Below, piece by piece: positions 20,861-35,800 of a DNA stretch of 64,000 nucleotides. The notes beneath the pieces were generated by a model. It made no database searches. It saw nothing but the letters and a program-made list of their open reading frames with translations, and was not told where the DNA came from. The stretch comes from Phoronis australis (lineage: Eukaryota > Phoronida > Phoronidae). How positions within the stretch are numbered: position 1 is the stretch's first letter; each line of letters begins with the position of its first letter. The position numbers and the translations under genes were made by a program. The DNA lies in NCBI GenBank assembly GCA_002633005.1, contig NMRA01000273.1, positions 253,555 to 317,554 of the forward strand, written 5' to 3'.

Positions 20861-23800
20861 TCATAACATGGTGGTTTCCTCAATTTTTGAGCTGTTCTCA
20901 TTACTCTTTCTACAGCCAACCTCAAAAGTGCCATAGCCACTGTTTGCACTGTCTTCACTGTTATCTTTTGATGGCTGCTTACCCTCGGCTTTACTGAGAC
21001 CTTCCTCATATGATTTTCCGGCAATAGGGTGGTCATAAGAAACCTGCCATTGGAAGGTATGCTTATCACCCTCTCTGGCTTTTTCTGGCATACGTACAAC
21101 AGGGAAGCAGTCCTTGTGATAGATGGACGGCCAGTTGCTGTTGGCAACCAGCTCCTTCTCAATCTCCTGGTATTTGAACTTCAGTCCCCTTCTTTTTCTA
21201 ATTGCAGGCATGATTTTCTTGAAAACTAATGTGTTCACTACGCGGTCCTGAAAAAAAAAGAAAATGATGATGAAACACAGTATTATATGACACAAACTTT
21301 ACTACGTTTATTATAGTGCGAGTCGATGGCGAGCTTATGGTCAGAGACGTGAAAACACGTATATTAGTTAAATTCCTATTATTAACATCCTGTGAATTGA
21401 AATTAAGCATAAAAAGAATGCATTCATTATCAAATTCTTTTGAAGCAGATGGTTGGTCTGAATCCTAGTAAATACTAACGTTAACTCTAGCCATTATTAC
21501 ACTGTAGCATAAACTACAACCCTACAGACAGTCACCATTTTAAAAAGGGCCTCTTTTTAGGTTTAATTACAATGCATTTGAGACATGAATATGACGAGTC
21601 ACGAGAAAAAAATCACGTTTAGGGATGTGATTAGACGCGGGATGCATGGTTTTTGAACCCTAAAAGGAGGCTCTTTGCAATATGGCAGCTGGGTGAATAA
21701 TAACTCTTTCCTTAGGTTTGTTTTCACAAGTTGAGGGAAAAATTAGCTTCATCAGTTGAATATCTCTGGATAGGAATATTTTTCACATTACAGCCCTGTG
21801 TGTATTTTTACTGTGTCTCATTTTCAAGTTTATAAAAAATGGAGTTCGGTGTCATTCAACTGTGGCAGCCATTTTTAGTGCACTGTCAGAAATTCAAAGA
21901 ATTTAACTTAAAAATTATATTATGATAATCTTGACACTTCTGAAATGTTGTTGAAAGAGCATCATTTGGGAAAATTAGACTGTGTAAATATTTGTTTAAT
22001 TAAATTTTATCAAGAAGAAGCTGAAAGCATATCTTTGAAGTCCAACTGGTATACCTTTTTGCATTTATGACAAAAACATTCAAGTTTCATTGGGAAAAGC
22101 GTGCTTTAATTTCTATCTTGTATTTTACACTCCATGTGCTGCCTTAGTCACCAAAAAGACAATAGCCTCACAGTCACTGGCCAATAAAGGATGTCATCAG
22201 AGACGACCCAACCACAATTTTAGAAGGAGAACTATATCCCCAGTCCCTAAATACTGCATGCCAACAATTTTTCTATAGTGTCCAAAAAGGGGACCAAGCC
22301 ACCTGCCTCCCGTCCATATTACCTTGCACTAAGCCAGTAATTGTCATGAATAGAGAGTTACAGTAGGCAACACACACACTGAACTCCACTATTTTTACAC
22401 TTTTCTCCAATGAGGAGCTCCTTCTAGATGGCCTTACACAAAGTTACTGACATCAAGGTTGGGTATTTGTGATAAAATGTTTGTGTTTGATTTCATGAAA
22501 TCAACAGTTATCCTTTAGTATTGCCATATGATTTGATAAAAATACAATACAAAGGATCACAACTGAATTGACTTACCTCCCATAAAAGACAAACTAAGAA
22601 GTCAGCGAACATAATACCAAGCATTATAAGAGTAAACTTCAAGTCAAAATAGATGACCTGAAAAGAAACAAAACCGAACAGCATTAATTTTAAAAAAACT
22701 TTTAGAAACACACAGAACATTCTCGTGAAATGTTGGCAGTGATATTTTAAAAGTAACTTTAAGATTTTATTTCAAATATATTCATCTCGTACACAAAAGA
22801 TGCTCACCTACTGGGACTAGGCAAAGCACCTGAAGACTTTGTATCAAAACAACCACCAAATGGTTAAGGAAACAAGTAAATGGTAATAACGGAAGTAAAT
22901 TTTTAATATCGAACCACTAGAATTCTTCCTTTCTGTCATTTGATTAGCTAAATAAGTTTTCTGTTACTAGGCTATTTGATTCTGGTATGCAGCGGCATTT
23001 GAAATTGATCACTAGTAAAAAACTGCACACCTGCATGATTTTTTTTTGACAAAAAGTGATATTTTTCCAAAAGCCTCAAAATTGCACTCGCATTAGTTTT
23101 TAACTCAGTGACTTCTGAACTCTTCTTCTTATAATCATTGCTACAAATAGGTTTGAATTAGTGATGCTGCAAGATTTTACACTGGAATTGGGCAAAAAAA
23201 TAAATGTTTTTTGAAAACATAAACAAAAAATAGTGCATTACTGCCTCATTTTTCAAAATGGTCACTGACAAAAGTCATCTACCGGTATGCCTTTTTCCGG
23301 GCTTTTAATTCTGCAAACGTAATTTGACAAAATTTTCAAGATTGAACATTACTGCATCAAGGAAAGGTCAACTAAATATTGATAAAATCAAAGAAATCAA
23401 TGTTTGCAATAAATGTCATTCAGTAGCATTAAAAATACACCACACTTACGCAATGTGAATCAAATTACACCAATCACATGCCACCGCATTTTTGTGCAAA
23501 TTAAATAAAGTAGATATATTGTCGCAGCAGAAGTCTGCGCTCATCATACGAGCTTCGAGCTACGCACCCCAAAGAATTTGGCCAGTGGCGGAGGAGCCCC
23601 TATCATCAACCACAACATGGCGCCTGTCAACAACGACAGATAGAGGATGTAAAGCTCTGGAAAAGAGACACCTAAATTAGTTCACTGGAATACGTGATCC
23701 AATTTTAACCAAAATGTTCAGTTCACAAGTTGGAAACTAAGAAGTTAATGGATACTGAAAACTTAACATTGTGTTTACTGAAAGCCTGTCCAGATTGCAA

Positions 23801-26800
23801 GCAAGGTACCATAGATATTCTTATTTGTTATAATGAACTTGAAGAAAATGGGAAGCCCTAAATCAGCATGTTGATAATTTATTTACAGTAAGAGTGAGTC
23901 TTAATGATCTCTTCCACAGACTTAGAGGGGGAATGCTTAAGAATTTAAATGGTATTACCCATTATGTTTGCCAAAAAGACGAATTTCAGAGGGTCGGAAG
24001 CCCACATTCACCAAACAACATAGTTAATACAATAACATGCTGTGCCAGACACGCTCTACTGACTTCATTTTACAACTGAAGTTTGCAGTAACCAAATAAA
24101 ATTGTAAACAGTGCACTTGGCCTGGGACTTGTGGAATGTAACATTACAAGCATGGAAATATTACACACCAGCTTCGTTGAAACTCGATTCAAGTGTATTC
24201 AGAGTTATAGAATTCTAAATTAATTAACTTTTGAACTTGGGGTGGAACACCACCACAGGTGAACAACACAAAACTTAATTTGTGCTGACCTCATCAAAAT
24301 TAATAATAAATGCATATTATGCATCAAAAGTGGTAATTTACAAAATGCTCCTATTTAAAAGCACGGTATCAGTGAGAAAAGCGATTTTCCAAAGATCAGC
24401 CTCAGCACAGAACCAAACCTGCAACCCTCGCGGTAAAAGTCTAACAACTGCTAATGGAACTAAACCCCACTCCTTAAATGGCAGGTTGTACTTTAAGAAT
24501 ATTTGATAAACAAGAAACCAGCACTGATTTCAGCGAAAGTCTGGCAGACTATGGCAAGAATGGGAGATTCACAGTAAAATCACAAAAGCATGATGAATTT
24601 TGTTGATTTACAGCTCTGGTCAAAGTCTATCCCATCCAACAAAAATCACTAAGTACATTTTTCGTCGGAAAAACCAATAATGTCACTTGAAATGACATGT
24701 TTTGATTAACGAGACTCGATCTACATTCTAAGCAGGAAAAAACAAGAAATCAAAGAGTTCATTGTTTTCGTACTGTTGGTGAAGATGAAGTCCCTGTAGG
24801 GGGGTCCACGACAGAACATGACACCAGAGGTGATGAATGCTCCACTGGCCACATGAAAAAAGAAGTTGTTCTCTGCGCCCCTGAAGTCAAGCTGAGCACC
24901 CTTGTGTTCGTAAAGCCAGGGTAGATACCTGCATGAAAGATTCAATTCATCTGACTAGCTGATAAATACTATCTCTGCATTTTTCAAAAATCAATGGAGA
25001 AACATGGCTATTTTAAACTCTAAGAGCCATTTTAATTGGGCATGACACAAGAGTTTCACCTCGCAAAAACATATTTTTTCTAAACTATTATATTTAATCA
25101 ATATCTACACAGATGACCCAAGCACATTTTAACAATAGCAGAAACTTAAACCCATCCCTTTCATCTTTGGTCATTAGAGCTGTGTCCTTGCAGAAATTTT
25201 GTGCAGAAAACCAATTAAGAGACAGAGTTCCATTGATCCCAATACTATAAAAGAAGCCATAACAGATATTGCAAAACCACTTGAGACGAAATGACATACA
25301 GCTCACCAGGTCAAAATTCTTTACTGTCTGACCACACACACATTTCCTTTTGATATCTCCATTTTATGACCTTGCACGAAATTTCAAGAAAAGTTCCAAA
25401 ATGTCTAACTTGTGCAGCCAAGAGAAAAGTTGCAATTAAACACTGCAAGAATTAATCGTTTTACTGTCAGGCAAAAGGCCCATATCAACTGACAAATAGC
25501 AGTAGCAATTCAAGTTACTTATCTTGTCTTCTATTGCAGTTCAAACAATGAAAAAGTTCAGTCCCAATTTTCTAAAATGGTCAGGAAAGGATGTTGCCAC
25601 AAACAGGCAGTGATTATCACTGGCAGCCATAATCTCTGTACCCTAATCCTCAAAAAGAAGTCCTGTCATTGTGGTATGTGGCTATTGTAATCTCAACTGA
25701 TAAGAAGCATTCATAACTGTCAGTTGGGAAATGAGATTTATCGCCTAATGACTCATGTCTCAATTACTGCACCCAGTCTCCAAAGCAGAGGCACGTTGTT
25801 TGCTTGGCGAGTCAAGAGCCGGAGTCGAGTGGACTTCTGCAAACACATACCAATGGTATTTGAGTTTTGCCTTAGCCATGACAATTATTGCCTCACTCTA
25901 TTCCATATTTTAGTTGCAAAATGTACAAAATAATGTCAGTGTCATAAACTATTGAGAAGAGGAATAGATCACGATGAGGATGGGGGACAGATTTAATGAC
26001 TATTAGGAGGGATACATTCTATGATAACCTAAGAAACAGAAGATGAATTAGCTAAACCAATCCCAAATTCAACATTTCCTTTTCAATAACTGGTTTTGGC
26101 CTAAAACAAATGTCAAAGCCAACAGTTATATAAATGAGAGTTAGCGCATGTTTGTTTTTGAGGTAAAATAGACCCATGAAATTATGGCAAAAAAGGTTTG
26201 TTCAATGTATTACGTTAAATTGCTTTAATTTATACAGTTATGTTCAGTTTCAATGGGCCAGCCTAAATATCTACTGTGTGAAATTTCAGTTCAATGCACT
26301 GTGGGTCACGACACCTTTCTTTGAGTAATCTTACCATGGTTGTGCCTTCACAAAGAACCAAGTGATGGTGAAGAAGATTATTTGTATAGCAATGAAGGAG
26401 ACCATGGAGAACATCTGTGTGAAACTGGTGAGGTAGCGTGGTGGAGGGCGGGCAACCAAATACTTGTAGGCACCGATGTTACCAACTAAAAGGTTAAAGG
26501 TTAAATGTCACAGAGTTTAAGACAAAATGGAGGTTCTACAATCTGGGTCTGAAAGAAGCAGTTTACTCAAGAAACGACTCAAAAATTGACCCATCACGGT
26601 GCTTTAAATGTGAAAAATATACTGAAAGCCTGTCATGTGATTGTCAATTTTTGAGTAAAAGTTTGGAAGTCTTGGGCTCAGGCAATTAGAAGTCAATTTT
26701 ACTAACTTAATGCTACTGAAAGGTCAAGTACTTGTTAGCACCAGTGTGTTACTAAAAGGTGAAAAGTCAAGGATAATTAATAGACTATATACTACTACTT

Positions 26801-29800
26801 ACTACTTGAGTTCAAAACAAACTTGCAAGTTACCATGGGGAAGCCAGCCAATCAAATACCAAGTGATATGTCAAAGGTCACAGAATATTAATGAAGAATA
26901 TTAGAAGACTTGCTTTCCTGGACAAAGAATATGGATCGTTTCTAAAACAGTTGCAAAAATGTGTTCAAATATCGACTCTTTCTAAAGCTTCTATTTAGAA
27001 GCGTAATTGTTTAGTTATTAGTGACTTACATAAGATTGCAATGAAAATGATGACAGGAACATCGAGCCAAATATATTGTACCTCATTAAAGTCACATGCA
27101 ATCTGTAAATATATGTATATCATTAACACATCTTTCATAAATAAAAATAACAATCTCGTTTCAATAACTTAAAGTGTAGTCAGTTTCTGATACACGTTTC
27201 TTTAACTAACTTGCAGTAAATTGTTAATTGTTTCTTTTTTAAAAAAGATGAGAAAAAACTGATGAAATAGACCTGCATTACTTTGCATATTTAGCCAAAC
27301 GACCAAGTGAGTCCTCATGAATAGAAATTATAACTTGTAACATATCCTTCCACCCTACGAAAGTTTACAAAACGACAGCAGATAAATTTCGTATTAGTTT
27401 AATTTCATCAACGCAGAAAATGAAAAGAAAACCAACTCAAAAATTAACTAAATCATTTAATACGCTCAAGCTAAGATCGCACATGGGGAGGAAAAACGCA
27501 ATCAGTGCATTGCTCACAGTCTGTTAGAGAACATAGAATCCAAACCAGAGCACCACAGTAGAGACTCCGCAGCCCAAGCACTTGCACTACAGTCTTCTCC
27601 GACACCATACAATGACAAACAAATCTGCTTTGAGATTAAGCAACCCCCAAGTCCCTGGATCCACCCATGGGTCCATTATACTGCAAACTTACTGATACGA
27701 GGAAGGAGACACCTACAGAGAAAGACATGTAACTGCCAAGAAGGTGCTTGAACACACCAAATGACGTGAACAGGGCACAGCGACCTTCCCTGCAAAATCA
27801 AGAGAAACAGTCTCACTTCTGTTAAAATAGCTGAGTTCACATGAAAACTGCATGTCACTATTTTATTTCATCAACTGAATGACAATTGTGTTAGAATAAC
27901 TGTTTTGCTGTGCTTGACGTCTGAATAGATCATTATTGACATTTTCCGTTCCATTTTTGTGAGAACTCAAGAAAACTGCCAGCTATTCTGTGATCAAGTA
28001 CATCATGTTGTATTCATAAGAGTTTCCAGTTCCAGTGAGCACTTAATTGATGACCCCTAGATTCAAGCCACAAACTAGAGTACAAGTTTGAGATTTTGAG
28101 TAAAAACTTGAAATTTCAATTTTGGACTTTAAACTTTTGGTCTTAATACTGGGGTCACAAAGTGCAAACTAGAATTAGATAATTATTCACGTTAGCCATT
28201 ACAGACTCGACCATACGATAACAGGCACTTAACTTGAGTTCATACAAGAAAACAATACAAAATGGCAAAAGTAATTATGAGTTTGATTTGAAGTAGAAAG
28301 ACTAGACCCTGACCCCAGTTATATCTGCATTATTTTGAAAACTTTAATCACCTGGGATACTCACTAAACAGGAAATATTAAAATTGTAATGTAGATGCGG
28401 CTACATTGTCGGCTTTCTATCTTAAAGTTCTCCTCCAAACAAAATGAACAAGATAACCATACCTACCTCATGACTGTTGGCATACAGAGATAACCATACC
28501 TACCTCATGACTGTTGGCATACAGAGATAACCATACCTACCTCATGACTGTTGGCATACAGNTAGATAATTATTCACGTTAGCCATTACAGACTCGACCA
28601 TACGATAACAGGCACTTAACTTGAGTTCATACAAGAAAACAATACAAAATGGCAAAAGTAATTATGAGTTTGATTTGAAGTAGAAATACTAGACCCTGAC
28701 CCCAGTTATATCTGCATTATTTTGAAAACTTTAATCACCTGGAATACTCACTAAACAGGAAATATCAAAATTGTAATGTAGATGCGGCTACATTGTCGGC
28801 TTTCTATCTTAAAGTTCTCCTCCAAACAAAATGAACAAGATAACCATACCTACCTCATGACTGTTGGCATACAGAGATAACCATACCTACCTCATGACTG
28901 TTGGCATACAGAGATAACCATACCTACCTCATGACTGTTGGCATACAGCTGATATTTTCTTCAGCTGATGTGAATGGAGCAGCCACACTTGCCTCAGCAA
29001 CACTCAGAGAAACACCGGTGTGCGCCACCTTTAAAGCGCCGCAGTCGTTGGCACCATCACCACACATACCGACATAATACCTGAGAATTGAATTAATATT
29101 CAGTGAATTACAAGTGCAAGTAATTATTCACTTATTTACCACACAATATGACTGACAGGTGATATTCTGTTTTGATAAATTTCTCCACAAAAGTAAAGAT
29201 TAAGAACGTTTCAGTCTCTTTCAAGAGTAGTTTGCAGTGTGTAGATGACTCAAAACAACATTTGCTAAAAGGGTCTATTATTCACAAAAAGGTAATCAAC
29301 CATTGGAAAATAGAAAATGAAAAGTTTGACAATTATTTTTTTGGGCGATTACCATAACACCATGGTTATTACAACAACAGCTCAGTGAAAACTGACCACA
29401 GTGTGTGAAGATGCCTGTAATAAAAGAAGATAATGCTAACCTATAGAACTATTGTGCCAACTTCTGAGACATACATACCCAAGTGACTGGAGTCCTTCAA
29501 CTAGCTGAACTTTTTGATCTGGTAGCATTCTGGCAAATATAGTTCCTCTTTGAATAATCTACAACAGCATTAACGATGAGTTGTCCAATATGACGCAGGG
29601 AAAATGTGACAAGTCATAACCCCATTGCTATATCAATGACTGAGCGCTGTGACCCAGTGGGTCTATAACCAACCCTAGCTACTCAGTCACAACCTTGGAT
29701 CCACACCTACTACCACAATAGCTAGAACTATAGCATTTATTCTAGAAGAACGATCAACATCACATAATGGACATCAAAATACCGGTTGCAGCAGATCGGG

Positions 29801-32800
29801 CTGGTGCTCCAGGATGTTGCCAAAGTGCTTTCCTTCAATTGCAAATCGGTAAGAAGTAGTCTCCCATTCTTCCGCGTCTTCCTGCGGTAATGAGAAAGAT
29901 CAGTGTTTAAAAGTCGTAGCAACGAAACACTCACACAGTGTAAGCTGACCCTAAGGCACCACAGTTCAGAACACACCTTGGCTTCCCCTACAAGTTACAA
30001 AATGTTCCATTGCACATGCATTCAGACAGACTGAAGGAGACCTTGCAAGAATTTTACAACACAAAAATGCCTGACCATGCTGCAACTTCGACTAACAGAT
30101 ACATGTTATTCAAAAATATTTTAAGTCCCATAAGACCGAGAGATTATATCTGAGTTATGCAAAATATGACTCATCAGAAGAGGCAAGTTACAAATAGGAA
30201 CAGCCACATGGCAGAGCTTAAATTTGTGAGTAGAGCAAATATCGAACTTCTGCATGTCCAATTTAAGGTTTCATAGGACCTAATTGACATGCCTGAACAT
30301 TTAGCCAAATATGTACAAAACGACAGAAATTCTGCAGAATTTATGATTTTTGACTTCATACCAACCTGCCACTAATCGGGTCACATGACCCAGCATTTTA
30401 GGAAAAATTAGCAAAACAGAAAAAAACATTCAACATTCATAGCAAAACAATAAGCTCAATAACATGACTAAATTTCGTTTAATTTTAATGTTCAAGATAA
30501 AATCTCAAGAATCCTGTTACAGTTTTCTAAATGATCGTTTCATTTCCGGTCTAAGCAGCTTTAAAATTTTTCATAAAAAATCGTTGAAGTCCTATTGTTA
30601 TGATAGCCATTCAATAACACAAAAGTGGAACACTTTAAAAACAAATCCAAACAGTGTTATGGAGAACAATACATAAAGCATAGTAACTGAAAGTTTCGTA
30701 AGAATCCAGTCAGCCAAAACTGGACATTTTTCTAAGGTCCTAACCTGAAGCAAGTTTACCAATAATTGAGGCTAAAGGCTAAACTGTAAGAAACATGGTA
30801 ACTTCTGTCCACGATCATGCAACGGCTTTGCTGAACAAGAATAAAAGACCACATAGCCAAAAACCAAAAGTGTTTTTGCGAACAAGCTTTTTGATCCTAC
30901 CAAATTGATATCTTCATCTTTAATGGATTCCATACTTTCAGGGGACACATAGAAATCTGTTCCTTCTTCGCTGGCTACGGTGTCATGCCTCAGGGATTCC
31001 TAAACATAAATGTTTTCCAATATCATTCACCTTTTATATCTAATGATGGTGATGAGACAAAGTGCACAAACTTCAAAGAATCAAAAGTCATTCAACAAAA
31101 TAATGCTAACTGATATCTTCTCTTGAACCACTGATTAAGTTTTAAAATACTATGCAAGACAGTTGTCATAGAAAACTTAACATTCTTAAGATAATTGGTC
31201 TGTAAGCATCAAATTCTTTTCTGTACGAAATGTGTTCTGTACTCTACACTATTCTTGTTCACTGATGTCAGTTTAGTGCAGGTCAACATTATACACAATT
31301 ATAAGAAGTGCTCTGGATAAAGTCAAATGTATTATTTTTGATGAATAATTGGAACAGCTCGAAGATTTTCACTTAACTTAACCGTCATTTGAAACTAGCC
31401 CAAGATCATCAGAAGTGCACTCTTGCATAATATTGTGCTTTTAAAGAATATAAACACAATTTGGAGACAGTTGCTTTCTTAATTATTATAATAAACAAAA
31501 CTTTCACAGTCAGGTGGAACAAAGTTGAACCATACTGAGTATTTGGCATACAACGCCAAATTATCTCAGATCGTAAAACTCATTTTGAAAGAGAACAGGC
31601 AAACCATTGTCTATTCTGCATGAGAACTCACACAAAAAAACCATAAAACCACCCTTTGGTTAACACACACTTTAGTACTGTCCAAGGATTTCTACAATTT
31701 TCAATTAACTTAAAATGAGTTCATTTACTTCATGAAGTGATTCGATCAGGTTTGCTTTTCGTTCTGTGCGGTGGAAATCTTTAGCCAACTTGTACATGAC
31801 TTCCATCTCTGTTCCATCATTGCAAAATTCCGTCTCCACAATTACAACATTTTCGTGCTCTTTAATCATACCACAGTCTCTGCCGACACTCAAGGCAGTA
31901 AGTAAATTGTCACCTAAAACAAAAAGCCCAAGTTCACGGTCAAATTTTGTATAAAACAATTCCATTTCACTATATGTACGACTAGGCAAACAAATTTTAG
32001 CTTACAGTAAAATCTCCCCAACTGTGGACAATAATGCTTCTGACATAATAAATATTCTCTGATGATACTTTGACATTACTTGCTGTTCTTGAATGGTAAA
32101 ATAAGGCTTCCCTTCTGCAAGACAGTTGTGTTCTAAATAGCTGGGGGGATTTTACCAAGTGAGTTGTGTTCTAAATAGCTGGGAGGATTTTACCATGACC
32201 ACAAATGACAGTTTAATGCTCCCGATACTTTAACACGTAATTCACCAGCTGGCTTCTAGGCAGCATGCATTAGAATTCCATTCATCCAGTAATAATGAAA
32301 AGTCACAACTTTATCCATTTACATTTGGTGTAAAAAATTGATTGTATACTTCTTGGAGCAAATACCCTGATAGTAAACAATGAGTAGCACAACAACAGTA
32401 GCAGAAGAGTGACAGTTAACTTCATTGATTGATTAGTTTCAAACCATAAAGACTCGATAGCTTATCCAGTATCCGGGAAAAACAAAACCCACATGGTGCA
32501 ATGCAGACTGCAAACTCCAACTGATCCTGACAAGTTCAACCAAAAATGTTCAATCACAGCTGGCCCTATCACACCTTGTTCTCACACACTGCATGTGACA
32601 CCATTCTTAACGGTTTACTCAGACTGCCACGAATGCTTCCAACTGTTATTCGGTTCTCTCTCAGTTTTAAACTGATATTTCAAAATCCCAGAGACAATAT
32701 AGTGAGAGGTAGGTTTGTGTGACAGGGTGCTGAGTCTCTACAACCCTACCTGTGACCATAACTGTTCTGATGTGTGCATAATGAAGTTGATTGAGAGCAG

Positions 32801-35800
32801 GAATAGTCTCAACCTTCAGAGAATTCTGCATGATCAGTAGGCCGAGGAAATTCAACTCTACTTCGAGCTCATCCCTGTAAACGTTACACAACAGTTAAAC
32901 CAATTTTTACAACCAATGAATCAATGAATAGTTAAAATTAAAAGTACATTGAGTGCTGTTTATGTAATATGACTATTACCTTGCCGCATTGTATTGCTAG
33001 AGTTATTTGTGTGACTGTTTATGCGGACCTCTTCAAGTTTGATCTAAATTAGTTACTGATGATGATCTGCATAATAAAGCCCTTAAAGTGTCAACACATT
33101 GCTCAGTGTATTGACGCCACAGGTGCTGGCCACTCACCTACCCGACACTGGGATGCCCACCTGGATAGAGATGACTGCAATATGCACCCACAAAATTTGT
33201 AGGCCACAAAAACTGCTTCAAAAAGATGAGAAGGAGACAACAAAAACAGAAATTTCCGAACAAGAGAAATGCAGAGAGTTGAAATGCATCCATGATAGCA
33301 ACGCACAAAGTGTGCTTCTAGGGGTGTTTATCAGAGTCAAAGAACGGACACTAGGTGACACAGAATGTGTCAAAACCATGCCAAAATGGATAGATGCTAT
33401 TGGCAGCATAACAGAAATTTGTTTGCTACATTTCAATAGAAACTGTTAGAGAACTCTGAAAATACAGATACAAAAGTAATAGCTAAGATTGCCACTAGGG
33501 GGTACAACGTATGTTGGAATCGTCCAAAACCTGCAAGAAGCCGTAGCCACATTTATAACATAAAACTAATTCTTAAAAATTTTCACAAAGATCATTCAAA
33601 GGAGTACGGAGATACAGATGAGAAACCAAAGAACACAAAAATTGCCACCAGAAGGTGTCGCAGTTGTCCTATGCATCCACAAATCAATGTCTTCTGATCA
33701 GGAACAAAAAACGGACATGAAAAAATAAAAAATAGCCTCTAGGCGGTGCAAAAATAAATGAGATCTATAAGAAAATGGAAGACAATCGTCATCTCCTTAA
33801 CAGAAACATATTTGCCAAATTTCAAGAAAAAACATCGATGAACTCCAAAAATATGCAAATGTAAACAAATAAAACTGCGACTAGGGGATACAGTGGTATT
33901 TGAATGGGTCTGAAACATGTCATAAAATGTCGTCAGCACCATAGGAACACGTCCGCCAAAGTTCACACAGATCCTACAAAAAGGTTAACGAGACACAGCC
34001 GTAAAAGGAAAAAACACAAGGGGGTGCCAAAGTAGTGTAACTCGTCCGAATATCAACATCAGTTGCGGCCTTCTCGTCAGAAACGTATCTGCCAATTTTC
34101 ACACAGATCTCCACTAGGATGCGCACAATACGCAAAATGTGTTCGAAAATGGAAAAGCATTGTTGTCACCTTAATACAAACCTATTTGTCCAGTTTCATG
34201 AAAATCCATCAATGAACTCCGATGACACACAGAAAACATAAAAAAATAAAATTGCCACTAGGGGGTACACCAATTGTCAAATTTGGCTGAAACTAGTCAT
34301 CATCTGTTGTCAACTACATAGGAACACATCTGCCATATTTCACAAACCTCCTGTAAAGGGTTAAGGAGATACAGCCGTGAGCGCAAAATGAAGCAGAGAA
34401 GTGGAATACACCCGAAAAGCAAGATCAAATGTGGTCTCCTCATCAGAAACATGCCTGCTAATTTATATAACGACCCTTCAAGCGGTTTGGCAAACAGAAA
34501 GGTGGACGCCAAGAATCGAACTTAAAAATTTTTAAAATGGCCACCAGGTGGCGCGGAATCACCAAAGAGATCCCAAAATTTGATAGTATTGTCGCCTTCA
34601 TATTAGAAACCTATTTGCCAAATCTCATGAAAATCCATCCAAGAATTAAGAAGATGCAAAGGTAACCGTAAAAAACTGAAATTGCCACTAGGTGCACAGC
34701 GGTAGTCGTATCGATCCGAAAGTTATAGTCATGCGTTGCCAGCATCATAGGAACACATCTGCCAAATCTGNAAACTGTTATTTCAAAATCCTAGAGACAA
34801 TATAGTGAGAGGTAGGTTGGTGTGACAAGGTGCTGAGTCGATCTCTACAACCCTACCTGTGACCATAACTGTTCTGATGTGTGCATAATGAAGTTGATTG
34901 AGAGCAGGAATAGTCTCAATCTTCAGAGAATTCTGCATGATCAGTAGGCCGAGGAAATTCAACTCTACTTCGAGCTCATCCCTGTAAACGTTACACAACA
35001 GTTAAAGCAATTTTTACAACCAATGAATCAATGAATAGTTAAAATTAAAAGTACATTGAGTGCTGTTTATGTAATATGACTATTGCCTTGCCGCATTGTA
35101 TTGCTAGAGTTATTTGTGAGACTGTTTATGCGGACCTCTTCAAGTTTGATCTAAATTAGTTACTGATGATGATCTGCATAATAAAGCCCTTAAAGTGTCA
35201 ACACATTGCTCAGTGTATTGACGCCACAGGTGCTGGACACTCACCTACCCCGACACTGGGACGCCCACCTGGATAGAGATGACTGCAATATGCACCCACA
35301 AAATTTGTATAGTGTCGCCACAAAAACTGCTTCAAAAAGATGAGAAGGAGACAACAAAAACAGAAATTTCCGAACAAGAGCAATGCAGAGAGTTGAAATG
35401 CACCCACAATAGCAACACATAAAGTGTGCTTCTAGGGGTCTTTATCAGTTTCAAAGAACGGACACTAAGTGACACAGAATGTGTCAAAACCATGCCAAAG
35501 TGGATAGATGCTATTGGCAGCATAACAGAAATTTGTTTGTTACATTTCAATAAAAGCTGTAAGTTAGAGAACAAGAAAATACAGATACAAAAGTAAAAGC
35601 TAAGATTGCCACTAGAGGGTACAGCGTTCCTTAGAATCTTCCAAAACCTGTAAGAGGCCGTAGCCACATTTATAATATAAAACTAATTCTTAAAAATTTT
35701 CACAAAATCATTCAAAGGAGTACGGAGATACAGATGAGAAACCAAAGAACACAAAAATTACCACCAGAAGGTGTCTCAGTTGTCCCATGCATCCACAAAT

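Noticed and set aside
28451-28948. Possible CRISPR-like array (regular 37-base units)
   Set aside because: Units are direct abutting repeats without spacers, in an animal gene, and coincide with an exon border.
33099-33449. 116-codon plus-strand frame in the dispersed repeat
   Set aside because: Its translation has no recognisable domain and the related stretch in the second copy is broken; it lies wholly in repeat sequence inside an intron.
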